A DNA stretch of 64,000 bases from Alphaproteobacteria bacterium (GTDB taxonomy: Bacteria > Pseudomonadota > Alphaproteobacteria > SHVP01), in contig JAVJOO010000004.1 of the NCBI GenBank assembly GCA_040216735.1, forward strand, positions 495,396 to 559,395. Direction: 5' to 3'. Position numbers and translations under genes: made by a program. Shown in pieces: positions 29,599 through 39,079 of this stretch (its first letter is position 1; every line of letters starts with the position of its first letter). The notes beneath the pieces are model-generated. The model was not told the origin of the DNA, did not search any database, and saw only the letters and a list, made by a program, of their open reading frames with translations.

Positions 29599-31047
29599 AT
29601 GCAACACGCTCCCATCCCTGACATTCTCCCCGCTTTGCCGGAGATCTGGCTCGCTTGTGCGGCAATGGTCTTGCTGATGATAGGGGCGTTCCGCGGCAAC
29701 GCCGCAACGCGGTCGATATCCTGGTTGGCGGTCGTCGCAATCGCCGTCGCTTTCGTCCTGGTAGTATCGGGCACGAAAGAGGGGACGACATTCGCCGGCT
29801 TGTTCGTGGTCGATTCTTTTTCGACCTTGGCCAAGGGCCTTATCCTGATCGGCACGGCGGCGACGCTCATTATGTCGATGGATTACATCCGCCGCGAAGG
29901 AATGGAACGGTTCGAGTTCCCGGTTTTGGTTCTCTTGGCGACAGTCGGCATGCTGATGATGGTATCGGCCAACGACCTCATGTCACTTTACGTCGGCATC
30001 GAATTGCAAAGTCTCGCGCTCTACGTCATCGCAGCCTTCAAGCGGGACACACTCAAGTCGACCGAAGCAGGGCTGAAGTATTTCGTTTTGGGCGCGCTCT
30101 CCTCGGGGATGCTTCTTTACGGCGCATCCTTGATTTACGGGTTTACCGGCACGACCAACTTCGAGGCGATCGGCGCGCTCTATACGCAGGCTGGCCAAGA
30201 GCCTTCGATCGGTTTGATCGTCGGCCTTGTGTTTCTAATTTCCGGGCTGGCCTTTAAGGTTTCCGCGGTTCCATTCCACATGTGGACCCCAGATGTCTAC
30301 GAAGGTGCATCCACACCCGCCACGGCGTTTTTCGCAATCGCCCCAAAGGTTGCGGCCATGGCGCTACTCGTTAGGGTCATGATCGCGCCGTTCTATGGCG
30401 CAGCGGCGGATTGGCAGCAGGTCATTTCGTTTATTGCGATCCTCTCAATGGGGTACGGCGCTTTCGCCGCGTTGCGGCAAACCAACATCAAACGTCTCAT
30501 GGCCTACAGTTCGATTGGCCACATGGGATTCGCACTGGTGGGCTTGGCTGCAGGGACCCAACAGGGCGTTCAGAGCGTTCTTATCTACCTTCTGATCTAC
30601 CTCGCGATGAACATCGGCACGTTCGCGGCCATTCTGACAATGCGCGTCAAAGGCCAAATGGTCGAAGGCATCGACGACCTCGCCGGGTTAGGCAAGAACA
30701 ACCCGGTCTTGGCGCTCATCCTCACAGTTCTACTTTTCTCCCTGGCAGGCATTCCGCCGCTCGCGGGTTTCTTTGGCAAGTTCTATGTTTTTCTCGCGGC
30801 AATTGACGCGAAACTCTACATCCTCGCCGTTCTAGGCGTTCTTTCGAGCGTGGTCGGCGCCTATTACTATCTCCGCATCATCAAAATCATCTACTTCGAT
30901 GAACCTGGAGAATCGTTCGAACAACCCATCGGACGAGAAATGAAAATTCTCCTTGGGGCTTCGGCAGTTTTCACCACATTCTTCGTCGTCCTCCCGGGCC
31001 CATTCTTGGCTTTGACACAGCAAGCGGCCACCGCACTCCTCCCTTGA
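29599..31047 (+). CDS. nuoN: NADH-quinone oxidoreductase subunit N
   Basis: Antiporter-like proton-pumping subunit, 482 aa, about 14 transmembrane helices. Motifs: [20 protein letters not shown] (pump glutamate near residue 133), [21 protein letters not shown]-type segment (lysine), and [17 protein letters not shown]. Last of the 14 complex I genes. The TGA overlaps the TTG start of birA (TTGA), so transcription and translation appear to continue into the next genes. Confidence 0.97.
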   Translation: MQHAPIPDILPALPEIWLACAAMVLLMIGAFRGNAATRSISWLAVVAIAVAFVLVVSGTKEGTTFAGLFVVDSFSTLAKGLILIGTAATLIMSMDYIRREGMERFEFPVLVLLATVGMLMMVSANDLMSLYVGIELQSLALYVIAAFKRDTLKSTEAGLKYFVLGALSSGMLLYGASLIYGFTGTTNFEAIGALYTQAGQEPSIGLIVGLVFLISGLAFKVSAVPFHMWTPDVYEGASTPATAFFAIAPKVAAMALLVRVMIAPFYGAAADWQQVISFIAILSMGYGAFAALRQTNIKRLMAYSSIGHMGFALVGLAAGTQQGVQSVLIYLLIYLAMNIGTFAAILTMRVKGQMVEGIDDLAGLGKNNPVLALILTVLLFSLAGIPPLAGFFGKFYVFLAAIDAKLYILAVLGVLSSVVGAYYYLRIIKIIYFDEPGESFEQPIGREMKILLGASAVFTTFFVVLPGPFLALTQQAATALLP

Positions 31048-31796
31048 GAACGCCGCCCGCCGCATTCTTTATCCGGCACCACGTCAGACTTACAAAAAGC
31101 ACAAACGATATCGCCCGAGAACTCGCCGAAACCGGTGCGCCGGAAGGCACAACGGTCACCGCGGCCCGCCAAACCGCCGGACGAGGGCGCCGCGGCAATA
31201 CCTGGGAATCGAGTGAGGGCAATGTTTTTCTCTCGATGGTGCTGCGGCCCGACGGCACGCCGCAAGCTGCAGCCCAAATTTCCTTCGTGATGGCGGTCGC
31301 AGTACAAGAACTCGTCACCGCTCGGTTGCCAGGCGTTCCGGTCCAGTTGAAATGGCCTAACGACGTCCTGTGTGGAGGAAAAAAAGTATCGGGTATCCTG
31401 CTCGAGGCTGGCCCGGCATCAGACCGCGGTATCGACTGGCTGGTCGCAGGGTTGGGGATCAACGTGGCGCATAAACCGAAGTCCCGAAACGATGCGACGT
31501 CGCTCCATGACGAAGGGGACTTTGATGCCAGTGCGGACAGCGTGATTATCGATTTTTGCGAACGGTTCCTACCTTGGTATGAAATGTGGCAATCCAACGG
31601 CTTCCGCAACGTGCGTAAGGCGTGGCTTGCCGCGGCCTACGGCCTCGCAGACCCGATCCGCATCCGTTTACCTCGTGAAGAAATCGACGCCGTTTTTGAG
31701 GGGCTCGACGAGGAGGGTGCGCTGTTGGCGCGACTTACCGACGGCACGCAGCGGAAAGTCACCGGCGGCGAGGTATACTTTGGGGGCACTGGGTAG
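31044..31796 (+). CDS. birA: biotin--[acetyl-CoA-carboxylase] ligase
   Basis: Attaches biotin to carboxyl-carrier proteins. 250 aa. Catalytic domain with the biotinyl-AMP loop [20 protein letters not shown] (residues 49-68), KWPNDVL (about 108-114) and KKVSGILLE with the catalytic lysine; the small C-terminal SH3-like domain follows. There is no N-terminal winged-helix domain, so it is not expected to be a biotin-operon repressor. The start is TTG overlapping the nuoN stop. The position right after nuoN is conserved in many alphaproteobacteria. Confidence 0.93.
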   Translation: MRTPPAAFFIRHHVRLTKSTNDIARELAETGAPEGTTVTAARQTAGRGRRGNTWESSEGNVFLSMVLRPDGTPQAAAQISFVMAVAVQELVTARLPGVPVQLKWPNDVLCGGKKVSGILLEAGPASDRGIDWLVAGLGINVAHKPKSRNDATSLHDEGDFDASADSVIIDFCERFLPWYEMWQSNGFRNVRKAWLAAAYGLADPIRIRLPREEIDAVFEGLDEEGALLARLTDGTQRKVTGGEVYFGGTG

Positions 31797-31801
31797 GGCT
31801 C

Positions 31802-32575
31802 ATGCTTCTCGCGATCGATTCTGGCAATACCAACATCGTATTTGCCGTCTATGACGGAGAGACGCGGCTGGGCCTATGGCGTGCCGCCACCGCACAGGCC
31901 CGTACTGCCGACGACCATGCTGTATGGCTCTCCAGTTTGATGCGGATGCACGACCTGGAGCCAAATCAAATCACCGACACGATCATTTGTAGCGTCGTGC
32001 CCCATGCGCTCTTCGAGCTCAAGCAACTCTGCCGGGGGTTCTTCGGCTGTGAACCCGTTATTGTTAGCCAGAATCTCGATCTCGGCATCAAGATTTTGAT
32101 CGACAACCCTGGCTCGGCAGGCGCCGATCGGCTGGCCAACGCCGTTGGGGTCAACAAGACCTACGGCGGTCCTGCGATTGTGCTCGATTTCGGAACGGGG
32201 ACGACCTTCGACGTGGTCGACCGTTCGGGAAACTATTGCGGCGGGGTAATTGCGCCGGGGATCAACCTGTCCCTGAAGGCACTTCATGATGCAGCGGCGC
32301 ATCTTCCCCGCATCGACGTGGCGCGACCCAACAAGGTAATCGGCGGCGGCACGGTTGAAGCGATGCAATCGGGGGTCTATTGGGGTTACCTTGGCCTTAT
32401 CGAAGGGCTGGTGAGCCGCATCGCGACGGAATTTGGAAGCCCCATGAAGGTCATTGCAACCGGTGGCCTCGCTCCGGTCTTTGCCGGTGCGACCGATGCA
32501 ATTACCGAGGTCGACCCCGACATCACTTTGACGGGGATCGTCGAAATCTGGAAGCGCGCGAAGGGAACCCCCTAA
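31802..32575 (+). CDS. coaX: type III pantothenate kinase
   Basis: First step of coenzyme A synthesis, phosphorylating pantothenate; the type III enzyme needs a monovalent cation and is not feedback-inhibited by CoA. 257 aa. ASKHA fold: phosphate-1 motif LLAIDSGNTNIVFAVYDG (residues 2-19), GADRLANAVGV (about 104-114), phosphate-2/adenosine region VLDFGTGTTFDVV and CGGVIAPGINLSL, then IATGGLAPVF. ATG 5 nt after birA; rnj follows after 2 nt. Confidence 0.95.
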   Translation: MLLAIDSGNTNIVFAVYDGETRLGLWRAATAQARTADDHAVWLSSLMRMHDLEPNQITDTIICSVVPHALFELKQLCRGFFGCEPVIVSQNLDLGIKILIDNPGSAGADRLANAVGVNKTYGGPAIVLDFGTGTTFDVVDRSGNYCGGVIAPGINLSLKALHDAAAHLPRIDVARPNKVIGGGTVEAMQSGVYWGYLGLIEGLVSRIATEFGSPMKVIATGGLAPVFAGATDAITEVDPDITLTGIVEIWKRAKGTP

Positions 32576-32577
32576 GG

Positions 32578-34257
32578 GTGGCCAGCGAGAAAGAGCTACT
32601 GTTCCTCCCATTGGGCGGATCGGGTGAGATTGGGATGAACCTCAATCTCTATCGCTGCGGTGGAAAATGGCTAATGGTGGATCTCGGGATCACGTTCGCC
32701 GATGAATCGCTGCCAGGGATCGATATCCTTACGCCCGATCCAACCTTTATCGAAGGGGAGCGTGAAAACCTATTGGCGCTCGTCTTGACACATGCCCACG
32801 AGGACCACCTCGGCGCGGTACCGTATCTTTGGGATCGGCTGCGCTGTCCAATCTACGCGACCCGGTTCACTGCCGCAGTACTGGAACGTAAGCTTGTCGA
32901 CAGCGGGCACAGAAAAATACCGATCAACGTCGTGGAATACGGCCAAGAAATTGAGATCGGACCGTTCCGCGTAACCTATTTGCCGATCACCCACTCAATC
33001 CCCGAGGGGAGCGCCCTGACCATTCGAACCGAGGCAGGGACGGTTTTTCACACCGGAGACTGGAAGTTCGACCCCGACCCAGTAATCGGTAGAGCAACAG
33101 ATGAGGCTTTCTTGCGTGAGATCGGCGACGCAGGGGTTCTCGCGATGGTGTGCGACTCGACCAACGTATTCGGCGAGGGCGAATCGGGGTCCGAGGGCGC
33201 TGTCCAGAAAAGCCTCACGCAACTCATCGCCGACCGCAAAGAGCGTGTTGTCATTACCACCTTTTCCTCCAACATCGCTCGAATCCGTAGTGCGGCAGAA
33301 GTCGCAATCGCAACTGGCCGGACCCTTGCGGTAGCGGGACGGTCACTTCTACGTATGGTGGAATCGGCCCAGGCGTCAGGCTATCTCCTCGACATCCCCG
33401 CGATCGTACAGGACCAGGATGTGCCGCTGTTGCCCCGGGATAAGGTTCTGTTGCTTTGCACTGGATGCCAGGGCGAGCCGAGAGGCGCCATGGCGAGAAT
33501 AGCGTTCCACGATCATCCCCACATCGAACTCGCACGGGGAGACACCGTCATATTCTCCTCCAAGATCATCCCCGGAAACGAGCGCCCAATTGGCGCTCTG
33601 TGCAACCGGCTCGTCGAAAGTGGCGTCGAGGTGCTCACCGAACATACGGATTTTGTCCACGTCTCAGGTCACCCTCGGCGTGAAGAGCTGAGACGCATGT
33701 ACGACCACATCCATCCTGCCGTCGCGGTTCCCGTTCACGGTGAAGCAGTACATCTCGCAGAACATGCTTCTCTCGCGAAGAGCCTTGGCGTCCCGACCGT
33801 CGTGACCCCGACCAACGGAAGCGTTATTCGCTTGGCACCGGGCCCGGCCGAGGTGATCGACCACGTTCCGATCGGGCGACTGGCGGTCGACGATGGGGTC
33901 CTAGTTTCCACGGACAGCGAGGAGATCCGCGCCCGTCGGCGGCTCATGCACAACGGCGTCGTAACCGTCGTCATGGTATTGAATACGGAGAAATCCGACA
34001 TTCGTGTCACAGCCTTTGGCATAGCGGCAGCCGAGGGGCTCGATCTTGCCGATGAGATCGGGGCGGAAATAGAGGCCCAGTTGGCCCGCGCGTCGCGGCG
34101 CGACCTTCAAGATGCCGACGCGCTGGAGACGTTGGCGCGCCGCGCCATCAATCGCGTCATCCGTCTGACCTCACAGAAGCGGCCGCTGGTCGATGTCCAG
34201 GTCATCCTCCCAGCGCGCCAAACAAAGCGACAACGCTCAAGAGAGGTCGTCAAATGA
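32578..34257 (+). CDS. rnj: ribonuclease J
   Basis: Metallo-beta-lactamase/beta-CASP nuclease with 5'-exonuclease and endonuclease activity in mRNA decay and rRNA processing. 559 aa. The N-terminus LFLPLGGSGEIGMNLNLY is typical; zinc motif HAHEDH is at residues 72-77; VCDSTNVFGEGESGSEG and later HVSGHPRREELRRM and VPVHGEAVHLAEHA carry the beta-CASP residues. The GTG at 32578 is chosen because it sits 2 nt after coaX and gives the family start; the frame upstream is a coaX shadow. It overlaps mce by ATGA. Confidence 0.93.
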   Translation: MASEKELLFLPLGGSGEIGMNLNLYRCGGKWLMVDLGITFADESLPGIDILTPDPTFIEGERENLLALVLTHAHEDHLGAVPYLWDRLRCPIYATRFTAAVLERKLVDSGHRKIPINVVEYGQEIEIGPFRVTYLPITHSIPEGSALTIRTEAGTVFHTGDWKFDPDPVIGRATDEAFLREIGDAGVLAMVCDSTNVFGEGESGSEGAVQKSLTQLIADRKERVVITTFSSNIARIRSAAEVAIATGRTLAVAGRSLLRMVESAQASGYLLDIPAIVQDQDVPLLPRDKVLLLCTGCQGEPRGAMARIAFHDHPHIELARGDTVIFSSKIIPGNERPIGALCNRLVESGVEVLTEHTDFVHVSGHPRREELRRMYDHIHPAVAVPVHGEAVHLAEHASLAKSLGVPTVVTPTNGSVIRLAPGPAEVIDHVPIGRLAVDDGVLVSTDSEEIRARRRLMHNGVVTVVMVLNTEKSDIRVTAFGIAAAEGLDLADEIGAEIEAQLARASRRDLQDADALETLARRAINRVIRLTSQKRPLVDVQVILPARQTKRQRSREVVK

Positions 34258-34658
34258 TCGGAAGACTCAATCACGTAGCTATCGTCGTTCCCAACCTTGG
34301 CGCCGCCGCGGCGCTCTATCGAGACACTCTTGGCGCCACGGTCTCCACACCCCACGATCTGCCGGATCACGGCGTAACGACGGTATTCGTGGAACTCCCC
34401 AATACCAAGATCGAGCTCCTGCATCCCCTCGGGGAAAACTCGCCCATAGCCGGATTTCTAGCCAAGAATCCAGGCGGAGCGATGCACCACGTGTGTTACG
34501 AAGTCGCGGACATCCGACGGGCGCGCGATCGTTTAGTCGAGAAGGGGGCTCGTATTCTCGGGAGCGGGGAGCCAACAATCGGTGCCCATGGAAAACCTGT
34601 CCTCTTTCTTCATCCGAAGGACTTCATCGGCACGTTGGTCGAATTGGAAGAGGTGTAG
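34254..34658 (+). CDS. mce: methylmalonyl-CoA epimerase
   Basis: Interconverts (S)- and (R)-methylmalonyl-CoA in the propionyl-CoA to succinyl-CoA route. 134 aa VOC protein. H7 in IGRLNHVAIVV and the central MHHVCYEVADIR histidine supply metal ligands; the glutamate of KIELLHPLGENSPI and the last strand GTLVELEEV complete the site. Length is standard. Start overlaps rnj (ATGA). The mutase genes are not in the window. Confidence 0.93.
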   Translation: MIGRLNHVAIVVPNLGAAAALYRDTLGATVSTPHDLPDHGVTTVFVELPNTKIELLHPLGENSPIAGFLAKNPGGAMHHVCYEVADIRRARDRLVEKGARILGSGEPTIGAHGKPVLFLHPKDFIGTLVELEEV

Positions 34659-34660
34659 CG

Positions 34661-34906
34661 GTGGGGATTTTCACCGGACTCGCAGTCTATTTCGTGGTGT
34701 GGTGGATTACCCTCTTCATGGTGCTACCGTGGGGCAACAGGCCCGATGACAGGGTCCAGAACGGGAACGTCGCGAGTGCCCCGGCTAAGCCACGGATTGC
34801 ACTCAAAGCCGGGATCACGACGGTTGTCGCGGCGATCATCTGGCTTTTGATCTGGCTTCTCGTGCGAAGCGACCTTATCCCCCTGAGGGTTAGCGGCCCT
34901 ATTTAG
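34661..34906 (+). CDS. DUF1467 family small membrane protein
   Basis: 81 aa, two transmembrane helices (about residues 3-23 and 55-75) joined by a polar loop PWGNRPDDRVQNGNVASAPA. The WWITLFMVLPWG motif before the loop and the ALKAGITTVVAA start of helix 2 match the DUF1467 family, which in alphaproteobacteria stands next to mce. The GTG start is 2 nt after the mce stop. Function unknown; probably the last gene of the nuo-to-mce transcript. Confidence 0.85.
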   Translation: MGIFTGLAVYFVVWWITLFMVLPWGNRPDDRVQNGNVASAPAKPRIALKAGITTVVAAIIWLLIWLLVRSDLIPLRVSGPI

Positions 34907-34951
34907 ACCAAAGCATTAGAACTAGGGGGCAACTCATTGGGGCAAAAAGAA

Positions 34952-34977
34952 AAAGCAAGGCCTCTCGACCTTGCTTT
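34952..34977. terminator. hairpin after the nuo-mce-DUF1467 unit
   Basis: AAAGCAAGG (34952-34960) pairs perfectly with CCTTGCTTT (34969-34977) around an 8 nt loop, 45 nt after DUF1467. On the plus strand the T-run is short; on the minus strand it would be followed by TTCTTTTTG. It can stop transcription from the left, and possibly from both sides. The rest of the 276 nt between DUF1467 and the next gene shows nothing clear. Confidence 0.6.
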
Positions 34978-35182
34978 GAGCAGCTCCAGGGCCCGTTGAG
35001 GGCTCCAATTTACCGTTTGTTGGTTTGTTCCTCCCTAAACTCGGGCCGGGGCTATGCCCTGCAACCTGAGCAAGGCAAATATTAACGGGATGGGTATGGG
35101 GCGTCATCCACTATATCGCCGTGAAGGCCAAATTTTCCTGTTGACTCCCGGGAGGCGACTGGATTCGCCGACTAGTCGAACG

Positions 35183-35629
35183 ATGGCTGTCGGGGCCGCG
35201 GTTTTCCTCGTTTTTTTGACGTTGAGCGGCGACTGCATGTCGGCCCAAGAAGTGCCCTCGACGCGTGGTTCGGCGCACACGCCGATCACCGTTAACCAAG
35301 AAAGCTGCCGTGCACTTGTGCGCTACGTCGATACGGGAAACGCGACCTACCAACCCAGCGTGGATGTATTCGGCCGACCCGTTGCCGGCGCCGATTTGGT
35401 TGACCAAGCGGTCGTGATTGCGCCGTCCGATGTCGTGTTTTCACTGGCCATACGTTTGAAAGATTACGCGCCTGGCGTCGCTGCAGCGTTATCGGACTCG
35501 ACAGCCCGGATCGGCGAGATCACCGTGCGCGGTCAAGAGGTGTTGTTCAACGGTCAACCTCTCTCGGCGAATGAGACCGCGGCGCTGGCGGCAGCGTGTC
35601 GGCAGCACGTGGATAACGACGCGGAATGA
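35183..35629 (+). CDS. exported hypothetical protein, 148 aa
   Basis: Not a named family. From the ATG at 35183 the protein has a signal peptide ([15 protein letters not shown], cleavage likely after MSA near residue 22) and a mature domain with two cysteines (in NQESCRALV and AAACRQHV), which might form a disulfide in the periplasm. The middle holds [20 protein letters not shown], a pattern I have seen only in uncharacterised alphaproteobacterial proteins. The frame is open up to 35054 but the longer form would bury the signal peptide. It stands alone between the hairpin and proS. Confidence 0.65.
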   Translation: MAVGAAVFLVFLTLSGDCMSAQEVPSTRGSAHTPITVNQESCRALVRYVDTGNATYQPSVDVFGRPVAGADLVDQAVVIAPSDVVFSLAIRLKDYAPGVAAALSDSTARIGEITVRGQEVLFNGQPLSANETAALAAACRQHVDNDAE

Positions 35630-35644
35630 AGCGCGCTCCATCCA

Positions 35645-35673
35645 TTGCGTGCCGGAATCCCTTTGCCTAGAGT
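35645..35673 (+). promoter_or_regulatory. possible promoter of proS
   Basis: TTGCGT (35645-35650) and TAGAGT (35668-35673) are spaced 17 nt apart, 45 nt before the proS start. Partial consensus match only. Confidence 0.3.
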
Positions 35674-35717
35674 CAGCCAACTGTCGTCACCTAACCCCCA
35701 ACATTCTTGAGGCGCTA

Positions 35718-37037
35718 ATGCGTTTGTCGCAGTTCTTCCTGCCTACGTTGAAGGAAGTTCCCTCCGAAGCTCAAATCGTGTCGCACCAACTGATGCTCCG
35801 TGCGGGCATGATCCGGCAGTCTTCGGCGGGCATCTATTCGTGGTTGCCGCTCGGCCACCGTGTCCTGCGGAAAATCGAACAAATCGTCCGAGAAGAACAG
35901 GATGGTGCCGGCTGTCAGGAATTGCTGATGCCGACCATCCAGCCGGCCGATATTTGGCGCGAAAGCGGCCGTTATGACGATTACGGCAAGGAAATGTTGC
36001 GAATTACCGACCGGCATGACCGGGAGATGCTCTACGGGCCAACCAACGAGGAGCTGATCACCGAAATCGTCCGCTCGTCGATTCGAAGCTACCGAAACCT
36101 ACCCAAGAACCTCTACCACATTCAATGGAAGTTCAGGGACGAGGTGCGCCCCCGGTTCGGTATCATGCGCGGTCGCGAGTTCTTAATGAAGGATGCTTAT
36201 TCCTTCGACCTCGACTACCCCGGCGCGCTGCGCGCCTATAACAAGATGTTTGTGACCTATCTTCGGACCTACGCCCGTTTGGGGCTCAAGGCGATACCGA
36301 TGAAAGCCGATACCGGCCCGATCGGGGGGGATCTCAGCCACGAGTTTATCATCCTCGCCCAAACCGGCGAGAGCGAAGTGTTCTGCGACCGGGAACTGAT
36401 CGAGCGCGACGTTCTCGGTGAAGGTGTCGATCTCGACGGCGATCTACAGCCCGTTGTCGACACCTGGACCTCGCGCTATGCGGCGACCGACGAGATGCAC
36501 GACGCGGGGCGGTTCGAAACGGAAGTCCCCGAGGATCGCCGGGTCAGCGCCCGCGGAATCGAAGTCGGTCACATCTTCTATTTCGGCACCAAGTACTCGG
36601 CCGCGATGGGCGCCACCGTCGCCAACCATGAGGGCCAGCAAGTCCTGCTTGAGATGGGCTCTTATGGAATTGGTGTCTCGCGCCTGGTTGGGGCCATTAT
36701 CGAGGCCTGCCATGACGACGCGGGCATCGTGTGGCCAAGACCAGTCGCCCCCTTCGACGTTGGCTTAATCAACCTAAAGGTCGGCGACGCCACGTGCGAC
36801 AAAGCTGCGGCGGACCTGTACCAAAGTATGAAATTGGCGGGCCTGGATGTCCTCTTCGACGACGGCGAAGAACGGGCCGGCGTTAAATTCGCCAATATGG
36901 ATCTGATCGGCCTGCCCTTTCAGGTTGTGGTCGGCCCGCGCGGACTGAAATCGGGCGTCGTAGAAATCAAAAATCGTGCAACCGGGCATCGCTACGAACT
37001 GTCGCCGGAATCGGCGCTCGCCCACCTCACGGGATAG
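35718..37037 (+). CDS. proS: prolyl-tRNA synthetase, short alphaproteobacterial form
   Basis: Charges tRNA-Pro. 439 aa from the ATG at 35718. Class II motif 2 is [20 protein letters not shown] split as [10 protein letters not shown] and [15 protein letters not shown] (about 150-175), motif 3 is [17 protein letters not shown] (about 313-329), and the anticodon-binding domain follows. The ~180-residue editing (INS) domain of longer bacterial ProRS is missing: motif 2 runs into motif 3 with only about 140 residues between. This short form is normal in alphaproteobacteria. Heads a run with lolC/E and lolD. Confidence 0.95.
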   Translation: MRLSQFFLPTLKEVPSEAQIVSHQLMLRAGMIRQSSAGIYSWLPLGHRVLRKIEQIVREEQDGAGCQELLMPTIQPADIWRESGRYDDYGKEMLRITDRHDREMLYGPTNEELITEIVRSSIRSYRNLPKNLYHIQWKFRDEVRPRFGIMRGREFLMKDAYSFDLDYPGALRAYNKMFVTYLRTYARLGLKAIPMKADTGPIGGDLSHEFIILAQTGESEVFCDRELIERDVLGEGVDLDGDLQPVVDTWTSRYAATDEMHDAGRFETEVPEDRRVSARGIEVGHIFYFGTKYSAAMGATVANHEGQQVLLEMGSYGIGVSRLVGAIIEACHDDAGIVWPRPVAPFDVGLINLKVGDATCDKAAADLYQSMKLAGLDVLFDDGEERAGVKFANMDLIGLPFQVVVGPRGLKSGVVEIKNRATGHRYELSPESALAHLTG

Positions 37038-37074
37038 ATTGTGATAACGACCCCCGTGAATGAGGCCATCTAGG

Positions 37075-38319
37075 ATGTTTTCGCCATTCGAGTGGGTCGT
37101 CGCGTTTAGGTATCTGCGTGCCCGTCGCGCCGAAGGATTCATTTCCGTGATCGCCGCGTTCTCCCTTCTTGGCATTGCCTTGGGCGTCGCGACGTTGATC
37201 GTGGTTCTTTCGGTCATGAACGGGTTTCGCGCCGAGCTTTTGGGGCGGATCCTTGGGCTAAACGGTCATATCGTGGTCCAGGGAATAGGCGCACCGCTTG
37301 AGGACTACGATGATCTTGCCGCTCGAATCGCTGCCGTTCGCGGCGTCGTCCGCGCCAGCCCCATTGTCGAGGGGCAGGTCATGGCGACGTCGCGGGATGC
37401 GGCAGCGGGCGCCCTGGTTCGCGGGATGCGGACGGCGGACCTGCGGAGCCACGAGATTTTGGCGCAAGGGATCGTCGCAGGCTCGATTGAAGAGCTCGAC
37501 CCTCGAAACGATATCGTTGTCGGACGACGGCTCGCCAATCGTTTAGGCGTTGGTTTGGGAGAGCCGGTAACCTTGATCTCGCCGCAAGGCACGTCGACAC
37601 CTCTAGGAACGGTCCCGCGGTCAAAGACCTACCGAATTGCGGCGCTCTTCGATGTCGGCATGTTCGAGTACGATTCGACATTCGTCTTCATGCCGCTGGA
37701 GGCCGCGCAGGTTTATTTTCGACAAGTCAACAGCGTGACGTCCATCGAAGTCGTCGTTGACGACCCTGACGACGTCAATGCAGCGAGAGAACGCTTATTC
37801 CCATTGACCAGCGGGCGCGAAAGGCTCACCGACTGGCAACAGGTGAACTCGTCCTACTTTACGGCCCTCCAGGTGGAGCGGAACGTCATGTTCCTGATTC
37901 TCACCCTCATCATTCTCGTTGCGGCATTCAACATCATCTCCAGTCTCATCATGCTGGTGAAGGATAAGGGCAGGGACATCGCAATCCTGCGAACGATGGG
38001 TGCGACGCGCGGGAGCGTGATGCGCATCTTCTTTTTGGCCGGCGCTAGCATCGGCGTCGTTGGCACTTTCTCGGGACTGATCCTCGGCATAGCGTTCGCA
38101 GGAAACATCGCAACGCTCCAGGGTTGGCTCGAAGGATTGACGGGCACTGATCTCTTTGCCGCGGAGGTCTACTTCCTCTCCCAACTTCCGGCGAAGATCG
38201 ACTGGAGCGAGGTCGTCACGGTCGTTGGGATGGGGCTCGGGCTTTCGCTGCTCGCGACGATTTACCCTTCTTGGCGCGCGGCGCGGCTCGATCCGGTCGA
38301 AGCGCTGCGGTACGAATGA
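37075..38319 (+). CDS. lipoprotein-releasing ABC transporter permease (LolC/LolE family)
   Basis: Inner-membrane part of the transporter that extracts mature lipoproteins for transfer to the outer membrane. 414 aa. One N-terminal transmembrane helix (about 22-45, after [17 protein letters not shown]), a large periplasmic domain, then three C-terminal helices within the FtsX/MacB-like core ([20 protein letters not shown] is the coupling helix). Only one such permease is present beside lolD, so a LolF-type homodimer is likely rather than a LolC/LolE pair. The ATG at 37075 has GAGG at a 9 nt distance; an ATG at 37060 lacks one. Overlaps lolD by ATGA. Confidence 0.9.
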   Translation: MFSPFEWVVAFRYLRARRAEGFISVIAAFSLLGIALGVATLIVVLSVMNGFRAELLGRILGLNGHIVVQGIGAPLEDYDDLAARIAAVRGVVRASPIVEGQVMATSRDAAAGALVRGMRTADLRSHEILAQGIVAGSIEELDPRNDIVVGRRLANRLGVGLGEPVTLISPQGTSTPLGTVPRSKTYRIAALFDVGMFEYDSTFVFMPLEAAQVYFRQVNSVTSIEVVVDDPDDVNAARERLFPLTSGRERLTDWQQVNSSYFTALQVERNVMFLILTLIILVAAFNIISSLIMLVKDKGRDIAILRTMGATRGSVMRIFFLAGASIGVVGTFSGLILGIAFAGNIATLQGWLEGLTGTDLFAAEVYFLSQLPAKIDWSEVVTVVGMGLGLSLLATIYPSWRAARLDPVEALRYE

Positions 38320-39008
38320 ATACCCCGCCCGCCACGCCGGCGCTCGAGCTTCGTGCCATTACAAAGTCGTTCGAACAGGGCGGCCAGACGGTCAGCGTAT
38401 TGCGCGGCGCCTCGCTCCGGATGGGCCGAGGCGAAACCATTGCGTTACTCGGGCCCTCGGGTGCCGGGAAATCGACGCTTCTTCAGGTCGCGGGTTTGTT
38501 GGAACCGCCCGACAGTGGGGACGTCGTGGTCGATGGATCTTCGGCCAAAGGTCTTTCGGAACGACAAAGAACGGGGCTTCGCAGGGATACGCTCGGCTTC
38601 GTGTATCAGTTCCACCATCTGTTGCCAGAGTTCAGCGCCCAAGAGAACATCGTGCTTCCGCAACTGATCGCCGGGGCTAGCCGGGCGGTGGCGCGGGAGC
38701 GTGCGATGGCGCTGCTTCGCAGCTTGGGTGTGGAACACCGGGCCAACCACCGCCCGGCGCAACTCTCTGGCGGCGAACAACAACGGGTCGCGATCGCCCG
38801 CGCATTGGCCAACGGACCTGCGGTTCTCTTGGCCGACGAACCGACGGGAAATTTAGATTCTAAGACGGCCGAGACCGTGTTCGGGCAAATGCAGTCGCTT
38901 GTCTCCGGCGCCGGCCTTGCGGCGCTCATCGCTACCCACAACGAAGCGTTAGCGGCACGGATGAATAGAATCGTTCGCCTGGTCGACGGCTGCCTCGTCG
39001 AGGATTAA
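38316..39008 (+). CDS. lolD: lipoprotein-releasing ABC transporter ATP-binding protein
   Basis: ATPase that powers lipoprotein release with the permease encoded just before it. 230 aa. Walker A GPSGAGKS at about residues 47-54, Q-loop in [14 protein letters not shown], signature [15 protein letters not shown], Walker [14 protein letters not shown] and H-loop in [12 protein letters not shown] overlaps the upstream stop; the earlier open frame is a shadow. dnaE begins 71 nt later. Confidence 0.95.
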   Translation: MNTPPATPALELRAITKSFEQGGQTVSVLRGASLRMGRGETIALLGPSGAGKSTLLQVAGLLEPPDSGDVVVDGSSAKGLSERQRTGLRRDTLGFVYQFHHLLPEFSAQENIVLPQLIAGASRAVARERAMALLRSLGVEHRANHRPAQLSGGEQQRVAIARALANGPAVLLADEPTGNLDSKTAETVFGQMQSLVSGAGLAALIATHNEALAARMNRIVRLVDGCLVED

Positions 39009-39079
39009 TCCACAGAAATCTCAATCTGGTCCGACCAATTGGGCTGACACGGCATCGTTGCTATGAAATCTTTGCAGCG

